Position numbers and translations under genes: made by a program | In this document: piece after piece, positions 11,301-18,033 of the stretch | How positions within the stretch are numbered: the first letter of the stretch is position 1 | How the letters are laid out: every line of letters begins with the position of its first letter | DNA from: Pseudomonas sp. Root562 | Lineage (GTDB): Bacteria > Pseudomonadota > Gammaproteobacteria > Pseudomonadales > Pseudomonadaceae | NCBI RefSeq assembly: GCF_001427125.1 | Contig: NZ_LMGK01000020.1 | Span: forward strand, 363,416-427,415 | Direction of reading: 5' to 3' | Length of the DNA stretch: 64,000 bases | The notes under the pieces: generated by a model | What the model saw: only the letters and a program-made list of their open reading frames with translations | Told to the model about the DNA's origin: nothing | Databases searched by the model: none

Positions 11301-12872
11301 GGTCACCAGCAGGCTGCCGGCGCTGAGCGTGGTGGTGCCGGTGTAACCGCTGTTGGCACCGCTGAGGGTCAGGCTGCCAGTGCCGGTTTTGGTAATGCCG
11401 CTACCGCCGCTGATCAGACCGCCGAGGGTCAGTGCTCCCGTGCCGCCAGCCGTCAATGTGCCGCCGAGGCTGATGGCATTGCTCAGGTTGATCGTGCCGG
11501 GTGCGCTCAGGGTTGTCGCACCGGTCACGTTAAGGGTGCCGGTACTGAACGCCTGATTGTTACTCACCTGCACCGTGCCGCCGTTGAGCGTGGTGTTGCC
11601 CAGATAAGTGTTGGCGGCGCTTAAGTTCAACTGGCCGGAGCCGATCTTGGTCAGGCCACCGCTGCCCGATATCACGCCGCTCAACGTCGTGGCGTTGGTA
11701 CCTTGCAAGGTCATGCCACCAGCCCCCAGCGAAATCAGGTTGCTGATGTTCAAGCCGGCGTTGCTGGCTTGAATGATCCCGCCGTTGGAGGTCAGCACGC
11801 CGCTGCCAAACGTGGCGTTGTTGTTGAATTGAGCGACGCCGCCATTGAGCGTGGTCGCGCCGCTGACCAGCGGCCCCTGCAAAGTCCAGGTGCCGCTGTT
11901 GATGGTCAGGTTGTTGAAGTTGACGTAGGTCGCGCTGGACGCCGTGCCGGCGCCGGTGGTGCCACCGCCGACACCCACGGGGTTTTGCAGGATCAGGCGG
12001 TTGGTGCCGCCGGCACCGCCATCGACGGTGCCGGTCGGGGCGAAAGTCAGGTTGATGCCAATCAGTCCGCCAAGCCCCACCGAAATCTGAACGCCGTCAC
12101 CCACCTGCACCGAAGAACCGGTCACTGCCGTGAAGGTGTTGGTGCTGCTCGCCCCCATCGACACGCCGCCAGTGATGGCGCCGGCGTTGGTAAAGGTGTT
12201 GCCCGCCGCCGAAGTCTCGAACGCGATCCGGCCATTGATCACGCCGGTGCTGCTGTTGGTCATGTTGACCTGCGAGCCGCCGTAGACGCCGATCACCGGC
12301 GTATCCGCCAGGGTGATGCCGCCTATCGACAAACCCGTCGAGGTAATGGTGCCGTTGTTGGTGATGCTGGTAGTGCCCGCAGCGGCGTTGTTCACGCCGA
12401 TGGCCAGGCCGTCAATGCTGGTCAGGTTCAGCCCCAGCAGCATTCCCGTGCCTCGGATGATCCCGGAAGCATTGTTGAGCACGTTGACGGTACTGGTGGC
12501 ACCACTGCCGATGAACGCACCGCCACTCAACACCGAAACCAGACCCAGCAGCGCCGGGTCGATCGTGCCGGAGTTGTTCAGGCTGATGTTCACCCCGGTC
12601 AGGTCCATGACATGGCCGCCGAGGGTTGCGTTCATCTGCGCCCCGGCGTTGACGTTGATCGTCAGGCCGTTGGTGGCACTGCTGAAGTTGTTGAGAAACA
12701 GCGGCAGGGATGGCACGCCGGTACAGGTCACCGTGGAGCCGGCTGTCGAGCAGGTGGCCAACGCAGGTGTGCTCACACCGCCGAACAGCCATCCGGCGAC
12801 GCTTAGGTGCACAGCAAGGGAAAGTGGGGAAAAACGCGAAAAAACCAGGGCAACGCCAAACCTTGCTTCCAC
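2334..12872 (-). CDS. Giant autotransporter adhesin with PATR beta-strand repeats (type Va secretion)
   Basis: A predicted surface protein of 3512 residues. An N-terminal signal peptide ends near TPALA before TCSTAG. A very long Gly/Asn/Thr/Leu-rich passenger follows, then a C-terminal beta-barrel of about 280 residues (from GEMVGWVRALGAWGES) ending in Phe, as outer-membrane barrels do. The passenger carries about 24 copies of an autotransporter-associated beta-strand repeat, with a signature like GLIKNGAANLTLNGNNTF, spaced about 85 residues, which should form a beta-helix. Three larger modules interrupt the array (see repeats). The GTG at 12872 has AAAGGAG five bases upstream and is better than an upstream TTG at 12893. 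The gene is alone, with its own terminator. Adhesion or biofilm is inferred; no catalytic domain was seen in the passenger. Confidence 0.93.
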   Translation of the reverse strand: MEARFGVALVFSRFSPLSLAVHLSVAGWLFGGVSTPALATCSTAGSTVTCTGVPSLPLFLNNFSSATNGLTINVNAGAQMNATLGGHVMDLTGVNISLNNSGTIDPALLGLVSVLSGGAFIGSGATSTVNVLNNASGIIRGTGMLLGLNLTSIDGLAIGVNNAAAGTTSITNNGTITSTGLSIGGITLADTPVIGVYGGSQVNMTNSSTGVINGRIAFETSAAGNTFTNAGAITGGVSMGASSTNTFTAVTGSSVQVGDGVQISVGLGGLIGINLTFAPTGTVDGGAGGTNRLILQNPVGVGGGTTGAGTASSATYVNFNNLTINSGTWTLQGPLVSGATTLNGGVAQFNNNATFGSGVLTSNGGIIQASNAGLNISNLISLGAGGMTLQGTNATTLSGVISGSGGLTKIGSGQLNLSAANTYLGNTTLNGGTVQVSNNQAFSTGTLNVTGATTLSAPGTINLSNAISLGGTLTAGGTGALTLGGLISGGSGITKTGTGSLTLSGANSGYTGTTTLSAGSLLVTNDNSLGSGALNTAAGTSLDSTANVTLANNIAMTGTLNVLGSNALTLAGVLSGTGGISKSGSASLTLTGNNTNAGNTALNAGSLFVGSNTALGTGALNAAAGTTLDATTAVTLANAVALAADLTIGGTQALGLGGVISGAGNLIKNGTADLTLSGNNSFSGGTALNAGTLIVGSNTALGTGALTAAAGTRLEASTTVALTNAVSLGGDLEVRGSADLTLGGVISGSGGLTKRGFANLILNGANTYLGGTTLAAGTLTVGNAAALGSGALNVIDVSTLDSNSAVNLSNNVNLNSSTLTIGGTSGLTLSGVINGAGQLLKNGAANLTLNNANTFSGGTTLNAGSLTVGNAAALGTGALTVAGAGSLNSSSAVTLANAITLNANLTAGGANALTLDGVISGGNGLIKTGASSLTLNGANTYTGTTSLNAGSLIVGSNTALGIGALNASNGTTLDANTAATLANNVNLGGTLTLGGSNALTLSGVVAGIGGLVKNGAADLILNGANSYFGNTALNSGKLIVGSNTALGSGTLNAAAGTTLDTNTAVSLNNAVALAGALNVGGTANLTLTGLVSGAGSLVKDGAANLILNAANNYLGGTTLNAGTLTVGNSSALGSGALTVAGAATLDSNSPLVSFNNAVALNAALTVAGTQNLTLGGVTSGTGQLIKNGAANLTLNGNNTFSGGTALNAGTLTLGNANGLGSGALIVGGAATLDNSASFGIGNAITLNAGLTVAGNNDLSLNGIIDGAGSLTKNGLSDLTLAGNNTFSGALNIVSGSVTTLNTNALGNTSGVNISAGAGLNLGSDASLGALTGSGSVQLTGSNTLTVGSGNVTSTFDGDLSGSGGLIKVGTGTLNLTGINGITGNTAINGGVVDLSGSLASAQLNVNTGGTLTGNGSALGTVNVNSGGHLALSSGNQLSAGALTLAAGSNVDVALGTPSTTSLMNVGGNLTLDGNLNVTDAGGFGVGVYRLFNYTGALTNLGLDVASVPVGYGLGDLLVQTGVANQINIEVSAPNANIRYWDGSQTIANGVVDGGSGAWNAVGTNWTDANGLINQPWAGDFAVFQGTAGTVTVNGTQLFTGMQFLTDGYNLVNGAAGQLTAVNGTGGTTAVRVDPGVTATLGVNIDGSGILNKLDSGTLVLNGANTYSGGTQLDGGKIVVGSNTALGSGTLIANAGTQLDSNTAVTLGNAATLNGNLTVVGSNALTLNGVIGGTGGLIKNGAANLTLGGNNAFLGPVALNAGGLILASNSALGSGTLNAAGGTTLDAATAVSLNNAVNLAGNLGVGGTADLTLAGTINGAGSLSKNGVANLTLGGNNNFLGGLTLNAGTLIAGSNSALGLGNLTVAGASSLDSNGAINLGNNVVLNANLSNTGSNNLTLAGVISGAGGLIKNGASSLTLNGINTYSGGTTLNAGTLTLGTGASLGSGALTVAGASSLDNNAPLVLANDLNVNANLSIAGNLGLTLGGVIAGSGTLTKNGLAVLTLSGNNTFNGLIDVQAGSLNTLGSTALGDNAAVNLAVGTTLNIGDSTSIGSLTGDGTVGIGDFDTLSIGGNNQSSTFAGVLRDGIDRGGLTKLGIGTLTLTGNNTLTGDTNVNAGTLQVNGSLASDNVLVNSGGTLGGSGTLGGAVTVADGGHLAGVTGSTLSVGSLVFNGNSNFDVGLGTPVSGGGNALVNVGGNLTLDGTLNVSDIGGFGSGVYRLINYTGGLTDNGLLIGTLPGSVTPGDLTLQTALANQINLLVSAPGVTVQFWDGNQLVANGSVDGGSGTWGTGTTNWTDVNGTTNQAWTNNFAVFQGAAGTVTVNGAQTITGMQFVTDGYSLQNGTAGSLNLVNGSLGNASVRVDPNATATIGVALNGAGTLGKYDTGTLVLNAANGYTGGTALNGGKIVVGNNAALGTGVLTAANGTALDSNTVVTLGNDVVLNGGLNVTGSNALTLAGVVSGSGNLIKTGASSLTLNGSNTYSGGTQLNGGTLILGNNSAISSGALSVLGNGTLDSTSALQLANAINLGAQLTLAGNQNTSLIGAITGSGSLVKNGAGDLLLSGANSYSGGTTLNAGSTRGDTSSLQGAIVNNAALTFEQNSAGSYTGNLTGTGTLSKTGSDELLMTGNNTFTGSTSVQAGRLLVNGVLNSANVDVASGATVGGSGQIGGALQLASGATLLGGGSATPLSVGSLALSSGTNLDFSLGSAASSTTVVNVAGDLTLDGTLNISNAGGFGTGVYQLFSYGGSLTDNGLVYGSLPISAANLSLQTAMANQINLLVQGTPGEVQFWNGGKTNPDGSIGGGSGVWGPGTNWTDPTGTQALGANGQFAVFGGQGGTVTVQGNQSFTGLQFLGSGYSLVPAADGALTPVNGADGSLAPVRVNAGATTEIAVPLVGSGGIEKLDSGTLLLSAANTYGGGTTVSGGTLIGNTTSLQGNILNNAQLVFQQSANGQFNGVLSGTGRLAKRGAGRLLLTGNQPFNGTVSVDQGVLQVGSLAARASLGGQITVANGAGLSGNGSVGAVDNHGVVASGGADGTLSVTGNLTNAADGLLALTVSSPTATPLVVGGTAVLGGGLQVTSLAPFTGNTTYSLISAGGGVSGTFSTTDLPQYAFLDTALVYDANAVNLAVSRNGNSFADVAATGNQFNTATALSNNGPAGAALQNEILNLSVADARRAFDNLSGEIHASTASAILEDSRYVRDAVNDRMRQPSCSAANDPRNALAPSDNQLSSSGCHGEMVGWVRALGAWGESDGDSNTARLDRNLSGFMLGTDKQLDDQWRAGMAAGYTRSDLDAHDRHSSATVESYHLAAYLNSQFDALAVRLGAAYSWHDIESKRDVSVGAYNDRLEADYDARSAQVFGEVGYTVEAAGTALEPFAGLAYVNYDSDKAKEKGGVGRLSADADQDITFSTLGLRAGKRITLANGGQFTPRGAIGWRHAFGDTKPDADMTFIDGGASYTVQGVPIAKDSAVLEAGVDFQISPTGKLGIGYSGQVSGDGDDHAMTISFSLGF
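3960..11680 (-). repeat. Array of about 24 PATR repeats inside the autotransporter gene
   Basis: Each copy encodes a glycine-led strand with a Lys-x-Gly-x3-Leu-x-Leu core followed by Asn-Thr-Tyr/Phe and a Gly-Gly-Thr-x-Leu-x-Ala-Gly turn. In the upstream half successive copies are about 255 bp apart. Copies differ at many positions, so this is old duplication plus divergence. The DNA similarity is nevertheless enough to make recombination, and assembly collapse, likely here. Confidence 0.85.
4165..8440 (-). repeat. Three copies of a ~170-residue module within the passenger
   Basis: Copies lie at about 7930-8440, 5735-6245 and 4165-4670. Each runs from a G-V-Y-R/Q-L-F/I-x-Y segment through a W-D/N-G motif, a GGSG-x-W...NWTD motif, an FAVFQG/FAVFGG strand, a TVxG-x-Q strand and GMQF/GLQF, to a short VRV strand. 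Copy one reads YRLFNYTG, copy two YRLINYTG and copy three YQLFSYGG. They are separated by PATR repeats, so the passenger is a repeat of a repeat. Confidence 0.75.
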
Positions 12873-13283
12873 GGGAACTCCTTTCGTGGCCAAACCACTT
12901 CAATCCATGAAGGGCAGATAGCAATGACGGTAAACCGTTACGTGCTGTCAGAACTGCTACGACCCAAAACTGTTTCACTCCCGAAACACCTTAGTTGACG
13001 TTCGCTGATGGGCTAGTTGTCAAATAGTGCTAGTACTTTGGTGCTATCGGTGGCGAATGCGTCGGTTTTGTTGGAGTTTCGCCTGGTAATCCGGCAAAAA
13101 ACCTGTTGATCGCAAGGCAGCAGTAGCGAGCAAACTCACTTGTACAGAACCGTAAATTTGTACGACAAGCCCAGCGCTCATTCAGGATGGGAGCTCTTCA
13201 TGATCGTCACCGTCCGACAATCCGAATGAATTTTCCGAGTGGCCTGCGATCCCTCTAATACAACAGGGAGGATCCAGGGCTTT
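12873..13283. other. Intergenic region between the autotransporter and a small unknown gene
   Basis: About 410 bases without a credible gene. It must hold the divergent promoters of the autotransporter and of the gene starting at 13284. The only clear signals are ribosome-binding sites at each end: AAAGGAG before the autotransporter GTG and AGGGAGG before 13284. I see no convincing -35/-10 pair, no REP element and no strong hairpin. Confidence 0.6.
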
Positions 13284-13511
13284 ATGAATAACGCAAAACT
13301 TTTCGTCATCGAGTACACCCTTCATGGCGCCCCAAAATCGTTCATTATCCGTCTGGACAAGATGGATAACGCCGAAGCCTGGCATTGGGCGAGCTGCGAC
13401 GCGGGAGTCGGGCGTATCCCGCGCTTCGGCCGCGAAAAAGTGCAAAAGACCAGCAAGCCGATGGCGGAGAAATTCGGGGTGGAGAACGTCAAATGGCGGC
13501 CGGCGAATTGA
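13284..13511 (+). CDS. Small conserved-looking protein of unknown function
   Basis: A 75-residue soluble protein beginning MNNAKLFVIEYTLHG, mixed in charge, with no signal peptide or membrane segment and a basic C-terminal half. The start at 13284 has AGGGAGG about a dozen bases upstream; an in-frame ATG 45 bases earlier lacks one. Proteins of this kind are common in Pseudomonas and may belong to a DUF6555-like family, but I am not certain of that. The next gene starts 26 bases downstream on the same strand, so the two are probably co-transcribed. No function can be given. Confidence 0.7.
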   Translation: MNNAKLFVIEYTLHGAPKSFIIRLDKMDNAEAWHWASCDAGVGRIPRFGREKVQKTSKPMAEKFGVENVKWRPAN

Positions 13512-13537
13512 ATCTCGGCGGGTACGGGGGAATAGGC

Positions 13538-13816
13538 ATGACAGGTACAACCATCAGCCAACCGGCGCATCTGGACTACGGGCTGGATACGCTGTTCGGT
13601 CGCGTCACCAAAAGCGCTGAATGCCGGGTTGGCCTGGAACAGGTCGAACATGCGCCGGACCGCTTCGCCGTGCGCATCACGGCGCCCTTGCCCGAAGACC
13701 TGGAACAGGCAAAAACCGTGGTATTGAGAGTCGAGGGACGTCGCCTGACCGGCACCGTTCGCCACAGTGAACGGTTGGACGATAACAGCCTGAAACTGGA
13801 AGTGGAGCCCGATTAG
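13538..13816 (+). CDS. Small hypothetical protein
   Basis: A 92-residue protein starting MTGTTISQPAHLDYG, acidic, without signal peptide or membrane segment. Its second half alternates charged and hydrophobic residues (VVLRVEGRRLTGTVRHSE), suggesting beta structure. The start at 13538 follows a GGGGGAATAGG stretch; the frame is open much further upstream but overlaps the preceding gene. A hairpin spans the stop codon. It is likely in an operon with the gene at 13284. I do not recognise the family. Confidence 0.65.
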   Translation: MTGTTISQPAHLDYGLDTLFGRVTKSAECRVGLEQVEHAPDRFAVRITAPLPEDLEQAKTVVLRVEGRRLTGTVRHSERLDDNSLKLEVEPD

Positions 13817-13823
13817 GCTCCAC
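13802..13823 (+). terminator. Hairpin spanning a stop codon between convergent genes
   Basis: An 8-bp perfect stem (GTGGAGCC / GGCTCCAC) with a six-base loop. The TAG stop of the preceding gene lies at the loop/stem boundary. No T-run follows, so it may act as a weak terminator or as a 3'-end stabiliser between this gene and the convergent metallothionein. Confidence 0.45.
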
Positions 13824-13847
13824 ATTCCTGCGCACGGCTAACGATTG

Positions 13848-14006
13848 TCAGTGAGCGCACTTGCAGCCTTGATGACTGCATTCCTCGCCGTGTTCGTGAT
13901 GCTTGGCGCAGGCTTCACAGCAATAGTGCTTGCCGTGACGCACAATCGGATGCTCGCCGAGCTTGCAGTTGCATTTCGGACAGTCACAGGTACGGTCGTC
14001 GGTCAT
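13848..14006 (-). CDS. Bacterial metallothionein
   Basis: A 52-residue cytoplasmic metal-binding protein. It has about ten Cys in CxCxxCxC-type arrays (CDCPKCNC, YCCEAC, CSHQGCKC) and several His, closely resembling the SmtA/PmtA type. It would bind zinc, cadmium or copper and buffer or detoxify them. I chose the ATG at 14006, which has AAAGGAGT upstream; a longer reading of 76 residues adds a hydrophobic N-terminus out of keeping with the family. His near the C-terminus (HHEHGEECSHQG) adds further ligands. It stands alone and converges on the gene ending at 13816. Confidence 0.93.
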   Translation of the reverse strand: MTDDRTCDCPKCNCKLGEHPIVRHGKHYCCEACAKHHEHGEECSHQGCKCAH

Positions 14007-14074
14007 GGAGCTGACTCCTTTTGCAGTGGTCGTCAGGGCTAGAGAAACGGCCCGTCTAATCAGTGTAGGATTTT

Positions 14075-14536
14075 TCAAGCAGCCCCGCGCCGCCCGCTAC
14101 TGCGATACATGAAAACCAACGCCAACCCCAACAGCACCATCGCCAAAACACGACTCCCCGACAACTCAATCGCCGGATTCCCCAACCAGCCAAAATTGTC
14201 GATCAACATCCCCATCGCCAATTGCCCGACAATCACCGCCACCGTCGCCACCGCCGTCCCCACCCGCGGCACCGCGCCCACCATGACCATCATGTAGACA
14301 ACCCCAAACAGCGCCCCGCTGAGTTGCCATTTCGGCACCTCCAGCAAACTCACTGCATGAACCGGTTCAAAAAACACAATCAGCAACCCGGTCAGTACCG
14401 TGCCGACTACAAAGGTCAGCAAGCTGCTGCGCAATACGCCGACCGTTTCGCCCAGACGCCCATTGATCGCCGCCTGCACACTCAACACCGCACCGGCGGC
14501 CACCACCACCGCCAACAAAATAATCAGACTCATCAT
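14075..14536 (-). CDS. DMT-family transporter, half-size (DUF606/YdcZ-like), second of a pair
   Basis: A roughly 153-residue inner-membrane protein with about five hydrophobic segments, starting MMSLIILLAVVVAAGAVLSV. It has the DUF606-type repeat (QAAINGRLGE...LL.F..GT...PKWQLSGALFGVVYMMVMVGAVPRVG). Its start overlaps the stop of the upstream paralogue by one base (TAATG), so the two are translationally coupled and probably form a heterodimer, as small multidrug-resistance-like half transporters do. Substrate unknown. The divergent LysR gene is its likely regulator. Confidence 0.85.
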   Translation of the reverse strand: MMSLIILLAVVVAAGAVLSVQAAINGRLGETVGVLRSSLLTFVVGTVLTGLLIVFFEPVHAVSLLEVPKWQLSGALFGVVYMMVMVGAVPRVGTAVATVAVIVGQLAMGMLIDNFGWLGNPAIELSGSRVLAMVLLGLALVFMYRSSGRRGAA

Positions 14537-15027
14537 TACCCCCGGGCAATCAGAACGAGTGCCGCAACAATCAGCAGCAAGGCCAGCCAACGTTCACCGT
14601 TAACTTTTTTTCGCGTGGCGCCGAACCAGCCGAAATGGTCGATCAAGACGCTCTTGCCAACCTGCCCGGACAGGATCGCGATCATGGTCATCGCAATACC
14701 GATATGCGGGGTTGCCAGGGTCAACACCACCACATAGATCGGCCCGAGAAAGCCACCAACCAATTGCCAGCGCGGCAGTTCGCTCAGGGCCGGCCCCTTT
14801 TGCGGGCCACTGAGCAACAGCAGGAAAAACAGAATCGCCGAGCCCACCCCGAAAATGCTCAGGGTCGCCCACAAATGACCGACCTGGACACCCAAAGGGC
14901 CAAGCAGACCGGCCTCCACGGAAAGGCCCATACCGGCCAGTATCACCAGTGGCAGCAGTAATAAACGCAACCCGGAGTTGGCGACCGGCGCCGGTACTCC
15001 CCCCACATCATCAACAGAAGCATGCAT
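14536..15027 (-). CDS. DMT-family transporter, half-size (DUF606/YdcZ-like), first of a pair
   Basis: About 163 residues with five predicted membrane segments and the same motifs as its downstream partner (LPRWQLVGGFLGPIYVVVLTLATPHIG and a conserved ...DHFGWFG...). I took the ATG at 15027 (MHASVDDVGG) because the extension further upstream is not hydrophobic and crosses into the shared promoter with the LysR gene. The C-terminal half is clearly paralogous to the next gene, so this is a tandem duplication kept as two genes. Export of a small metabolite or drug is a guess from the superfamily. Confidence 0.83.
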   Translation of the reverse strand: MHASVDDVGGVPAPVANSGLRLLLLPLVILAGMGLSVEAGLLGPLGVQVGHLWATLSIFGVGSAILFFLLLLSGPQKGPALSELPRWQLVGGFLGPIYVVVLTLATPHIGIAMTMIAILSGQVGKSVLIDHFGWFGATRKKVNGERWLALLLIVAALVLIARG

Positions 15028-15139
15028 AGAAAACACCTGTGTAAAGGAATGATGGCGTGCATTATCGATTGGCATAGCTGTGCGATAAATGGGAGCATTC
15101 GGACAACACTTTTGCGCGTCTCGCACAGCAGGATCTACC

Positions 15140-16075
15140 ATGCAAGGACTCAACGAATTGGGTTTCAAGGCGCTTCGGCTGTTTGTCGCGGTGCTCGACC
15201 ACGGCAGTTTTTCCGAAGTCGCCCGCCGCGAAGGCGTGGCGCCGTCTTCGATTTCCCGCCAGATCCAATTGATCGAACAGGCCCTCGGCCAGCAATTGCT
15301 CTACCGCCACACCCGCGCCGTCATGCCTACCGAAGCTGGCCGAGTGCTGGGCGATCACGCGCGGCGGGTGCTGGTGCAATTGGAGGAAGCCGAACAGGCG
15401 TTGCAGGAACAACAAGCCGAACCGAGCGGACTGGTGCGCATCAATGCGCCGGTGGTCTTCGGTCAGCGGCACCTGTCACCCTGGCTGGGTCAACTGTGCG
15501 CGCGTTATCCGAAGCTGCAACTGGATATCCAGCAAACCGACAGCTATGTCGCACCGTTGCAGGAAGGCGCAGACCTGCTGTTTCGCATCGGTTCGCTGCA
15601 CGACTCGAGCATGCAGGCGCGGGTGCTGGCGCCGCAGCGCTTTCAGGTCGCGGCGAGCCCGGCTTACCTGGAACGCCACGGCAGGCCCGAGCATCCCGAC
15701 GAACTGGTCAACCACCAGTGCCTGCCCTACAAAGGCGTGGCTGGCCTGCAACGCTGGTTTTTCCGCAAGGGTACACAGCCGTGGGTACCGTATTCGGTGA
15801 AAGGGTCAATTACCGGCAACCACGCCGACACCCTGACGCAAGCCGCTGAACAGGGTTTGGGCCTGGTGATGTTTCCGTCATGGTTGATTGGCGAGGCGGT
15901 GCGCAGCGGCACGCTGGTGCCGGTGCTGGGCAACTATCAGGTATCCAACAGCCTGGAGCCGCAGCAGATCGCGATACTCTGGCCCGGCAGCCGACGCCTG
16001 TCGGTGAAGGTCAGGACGGTGATCGACTACTTCGTCCAATGCTTTGGCGAAGTGCCGTATTGGGACAGGTCATGA
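15140..16075 (+). CDS. LysR-family transcriptional regulator
   Basis: A 311-residue regulator. An N-terminal winged helix-turn-helix (residues about 8-66: ALRLFVAVLDHGSFSEVARR, then a PSSISRQIQLIEQALGQQLL recognition region) precedes a periplasmic-binding-protein-like effector domain. I chose the ATG at 15140 (MQGLNELG) because the longer reading adds residues outside the family pattern. It is transcribed away from the DMT pair with 112 bases between starts, the classic LysR arrangement, so control of that pair is the natural inference. The effector is unknown. Confidence 0.93.
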   Translation: MQGLNELGFKALRLFVAVLDHGSFSEVARREGVAPSSISRQIQLIEQALGQQLLYRHTRAVMPTEAGRVLGDHARRVLVQLEEAEQALQEQQAEPSGLVRINAPVVFGQRHLSPWLGQLCARYPKLQLDIQQTDSYVAPLQEGADLLFRIGSLHDSSMQARVLAPQRFQVAASPAYLERHGRPEHPDELVNHQCLPYKGVAGLQRWFFRKGTQPWVPYSVKGSITGNHADTLTQAAEQGLGLVMFPSWLIGEAVRSGTLVPVLGNYQVSNSLEPQQIAILWPGSRRLSVKVRTVIDYFVQCFGEVPYWDRS

Positions 16076-16100
16076 CCCCTCAGGCGGAAAAGTTGCGCTT

Positions 16101-16195
16101 CTGTGGCGAGGGAGCTTGCTCCCGCTTGGCTGCGTAGCAGCCTTAAAAAAGCGGTGAGCGCTGCGCACTCAAGCGCGAGCAAGCTCGCTCGCCAC
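16101..16195. repeat. Paired REP-like palindromes
   Basis: A ctgtggcgaggg...cttgctcc unit and an inverted gagcaagctcgctcgccaca unit lie about 90 bases apart, between the convergent LysR and chemoreceptor genes. The pair can fold into a long imperfect hairpin and may end both transcripts. Confidence 0.7.
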
Positions 16196-16210
16196 AAAAA
16201 GCATCGCTGA

Positions 16211-17893
16211 TCAGATTCGGAACTGCCCGACCAGACCGCCCAACCGCTGTCCCAGGTCGGCCAAACTGCGCGAAGTCTGCGCGCCGAGTTGGGTTTCATC
16301 GGCAACGTTGTCCACCGCCACCGCGATCTGGTGCACGCTGCGGTTGATCTCTTCCGCCACGGCGGTCTGCTCCTCGGCGGCGCTGGCGATCTGTGCGTTC
16401 ATCGAATTGATGGTGGCGATCAACTGCGCCATCGTATCGAGCGAAGCACCCGCCTCATTGGCCTGCGCGGACGTGCCGTCACCGGCTTCGCTGGAACGTC
16501 GCATGGCTTCTACCGCCGATTGGGTGCCGGCCTGCAAGCGGTCGATCATGCCCTGGATTTCCTGGGTGCTGATCTGCGTACGACTGGCCAGCGCCCGTAC
16601 CTCGTCGGCCACCACCGCAAAACCGCGCCCGGCCTCGCCGGCGCGGGCCGCTTCGATGGCGGCGTTGAGTGCCAGCAGGTTGGTCTGCTCGGCGATCGAA
16701 CGAATCACCCCAAGCACGCTGACAATCGACGACACGTCTTTTTGCAGGCTGTCCAGGGACACGCCGCTGCTGCGAATGTCGTCCACCAACGCATGAATCT
16801 TGACGATGCTGCCGGCCACCACTCGCTTGGCAGCTTGTCCTTCTTCATCAGTCTGCTGGGCAGCAACCGCGGCGTTTTGCGCACTCTTGGCCACTTCCTG
16901 GGCAGCGGCGGACATTTCGTTGATCGCCGTGGCCACCTGGTCGGTCTCGTGACGCTGGCGCTCCATGGCCTGGTCGGAACGGTTGGCCTGTTCGGAAACC
17001 TGAGTCACCAGCCCGGTCAACTGTGAGGTCATCTCGGTGATCTGGCGCACCAGGCCATGGATCTTGTCGACGAAGCGGTTGAACGAACCCGCCAGTTGAC
17101 CCAGCTCATCCTGGCTGGTGATGGTCAGGCGACGGGTCAGGTCCCCCTCACCCGCGGCGATGTCGTCGAGGTTGGCTTTCATCAGGTTCAATGGCCGCAG
17201 AATGGTGTTGGCCAGCAGCATGCCGGCTGCCGCGATCAGCAACAGCACCACCACGGCCACACCGACGATACTCAGCACCACGCCTTGCATACGCTCCTGA
17301 ACCTTGGCCTCGACCACGGCGACTTGCGCCTCGATACCGTCGAGGTTGACCGACGTACCCACCGCCATGTCCCATTTCGGCAGGTATTCGGTGTAACCGA
17401 GCTTGGGCACCAGCACCTTATTGTTGCCCGGCAACGGCGAGCTGTATTGCAGATAGTGCGTCCCGTCCTGGGCGACTTTCACCAGATCACGATTGACGTA
17501 GACCCCGTTGGGGTCACGGTTGTCCTTGAAGCTTTTGGCTACGCCTTCCGGATCTTTGGCCTTGAACAGGCGCACGGTGTTGGAGTCATAGCCGAAGAAG
17601 TAGCCGTCCTTGCCGTAGGTGATGTTCGACAGCAACTTGATCGCCTGCGCCCGCGCTGCGTCATCGCCTTGCGCGGCAGCGTCGTACAGCGGCTTGATCG
17701 TGGTCATTGCCACGGCAACGTAACTTTGCAGGGTGGCCTTGGCATCGCTGAGCAGGCGCTCGCGGGTGACCTCGACCTCTTGGCGGGCCTGGCCTTGCAG
17801 GATGAACAACGTGGTCAGGCTGATGACCAGCGCGAAGAGCAATACCGGGAGGACGGCGAGGGACAGGACTTTGGCCTTCAGGCTCATGCGCAT
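16211..17893 (-). CDS. Methyl-accepting chemotaxis protein with single Cache domain (CtpM-like)
   Basis: A 560-residue inner-membrane chemoreceptor. A first membrane segment (about 9-32) is followed by a periplasmic domain of about 155 residues with YGKDGYFFGYD and a PKLGY..YLPKWDMAVGTSV end typical of sCache_2. A second membrane segment (about 205-230), a HAMP domain and a signalling domain follow, with the conserved hairpin tip around EQTNLLALNAAIEAARAGEA. I chose the ATG at 17893, preceded by AAGAGTG. From memory, P. aeruginosa PA2652 (CtpM, malate) has this architecture and the same neighbours, so an organic-acid ligand is plausible but not shown. Confidence 0.92.
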   Translation of the reverse strand: MRMSLKAKVLSLAVLPVLLFALVISLTTLFILQGQARQEVEVTRERLLSDAKATLQSYVAVAMTTIKPLYDAAAQGDDAARAQAIKLLSNITYGKDGYFFGYDSNTVRLFKAKDPEGVAKSFKDNRDPNGVYVNRDLVKVAQDGTHYLQYSSPLPGNNKVLVPKLGYTEYLPKWDMAVGTSVNLDGIEAQVAVVEAKVQERMQGVVLSIVGVAVVVLLLIAAAGMLLANTILRPLNLMKANLDDIAAGEGDLTRRLTITSQDELGQLAGSFNRFVDKIHGLVRQITEMTSQLTGLVTQVSEQANRSDQAMERQRHETDQVATAINEMSAAAQEVAKSAQNAAVAAQQTDEEGQAAKRVVAGSIVKIHALVDDIRSSGVSLDSLQKDVSSIVSVLGVIRSIAEQTNLLALNAAIEAARAGEAGRGFAVVADEVRALASRTQISTQEIQGMIDRLQAGTQSAVEAMRRSSEAGDGTSAQANEAGASLDTMAQLIATINSMNAQIASAAEEQTAVAEEINRSVHQIAVAVDNVADETQLGAQTSRSLADLGQRLGGLVGQFRI

Positions 17894-17955
17894 GACGTTC
17901 ACTCTTTTGATTTTGTTGGCGTGGTTAAAGGCTATAACGGCACGCCAAGGCAAAA

Positions 17956-18024
17956 CTGTAGGAGCCGGGCTTGCCGGCGAAAGCAATGTCAAAGACGCCT
18001 TCGCCGGCAAACCTGGCTTCTACA
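17956..18024. repeat. Paired REP-like palindromes between chemoreceptor and transporter genes
   Basis: A ctgtaggagccgggcttgcc unit and a partly degenerate inverted partner (gccggcaaacctggcttctaca) about 45 bases apart, between two genes on the minus strand. Confidence 0.65.
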
Positions 18025-18033
18025 TGAGTGAAA

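Noticed and set aside
9500..11700. CRISPR-like regular repeats
   Set aside because: The period of about 255 bp and the open reading frame show protein repeats; there are no short identical repeats with unique spacers and no cas genes.
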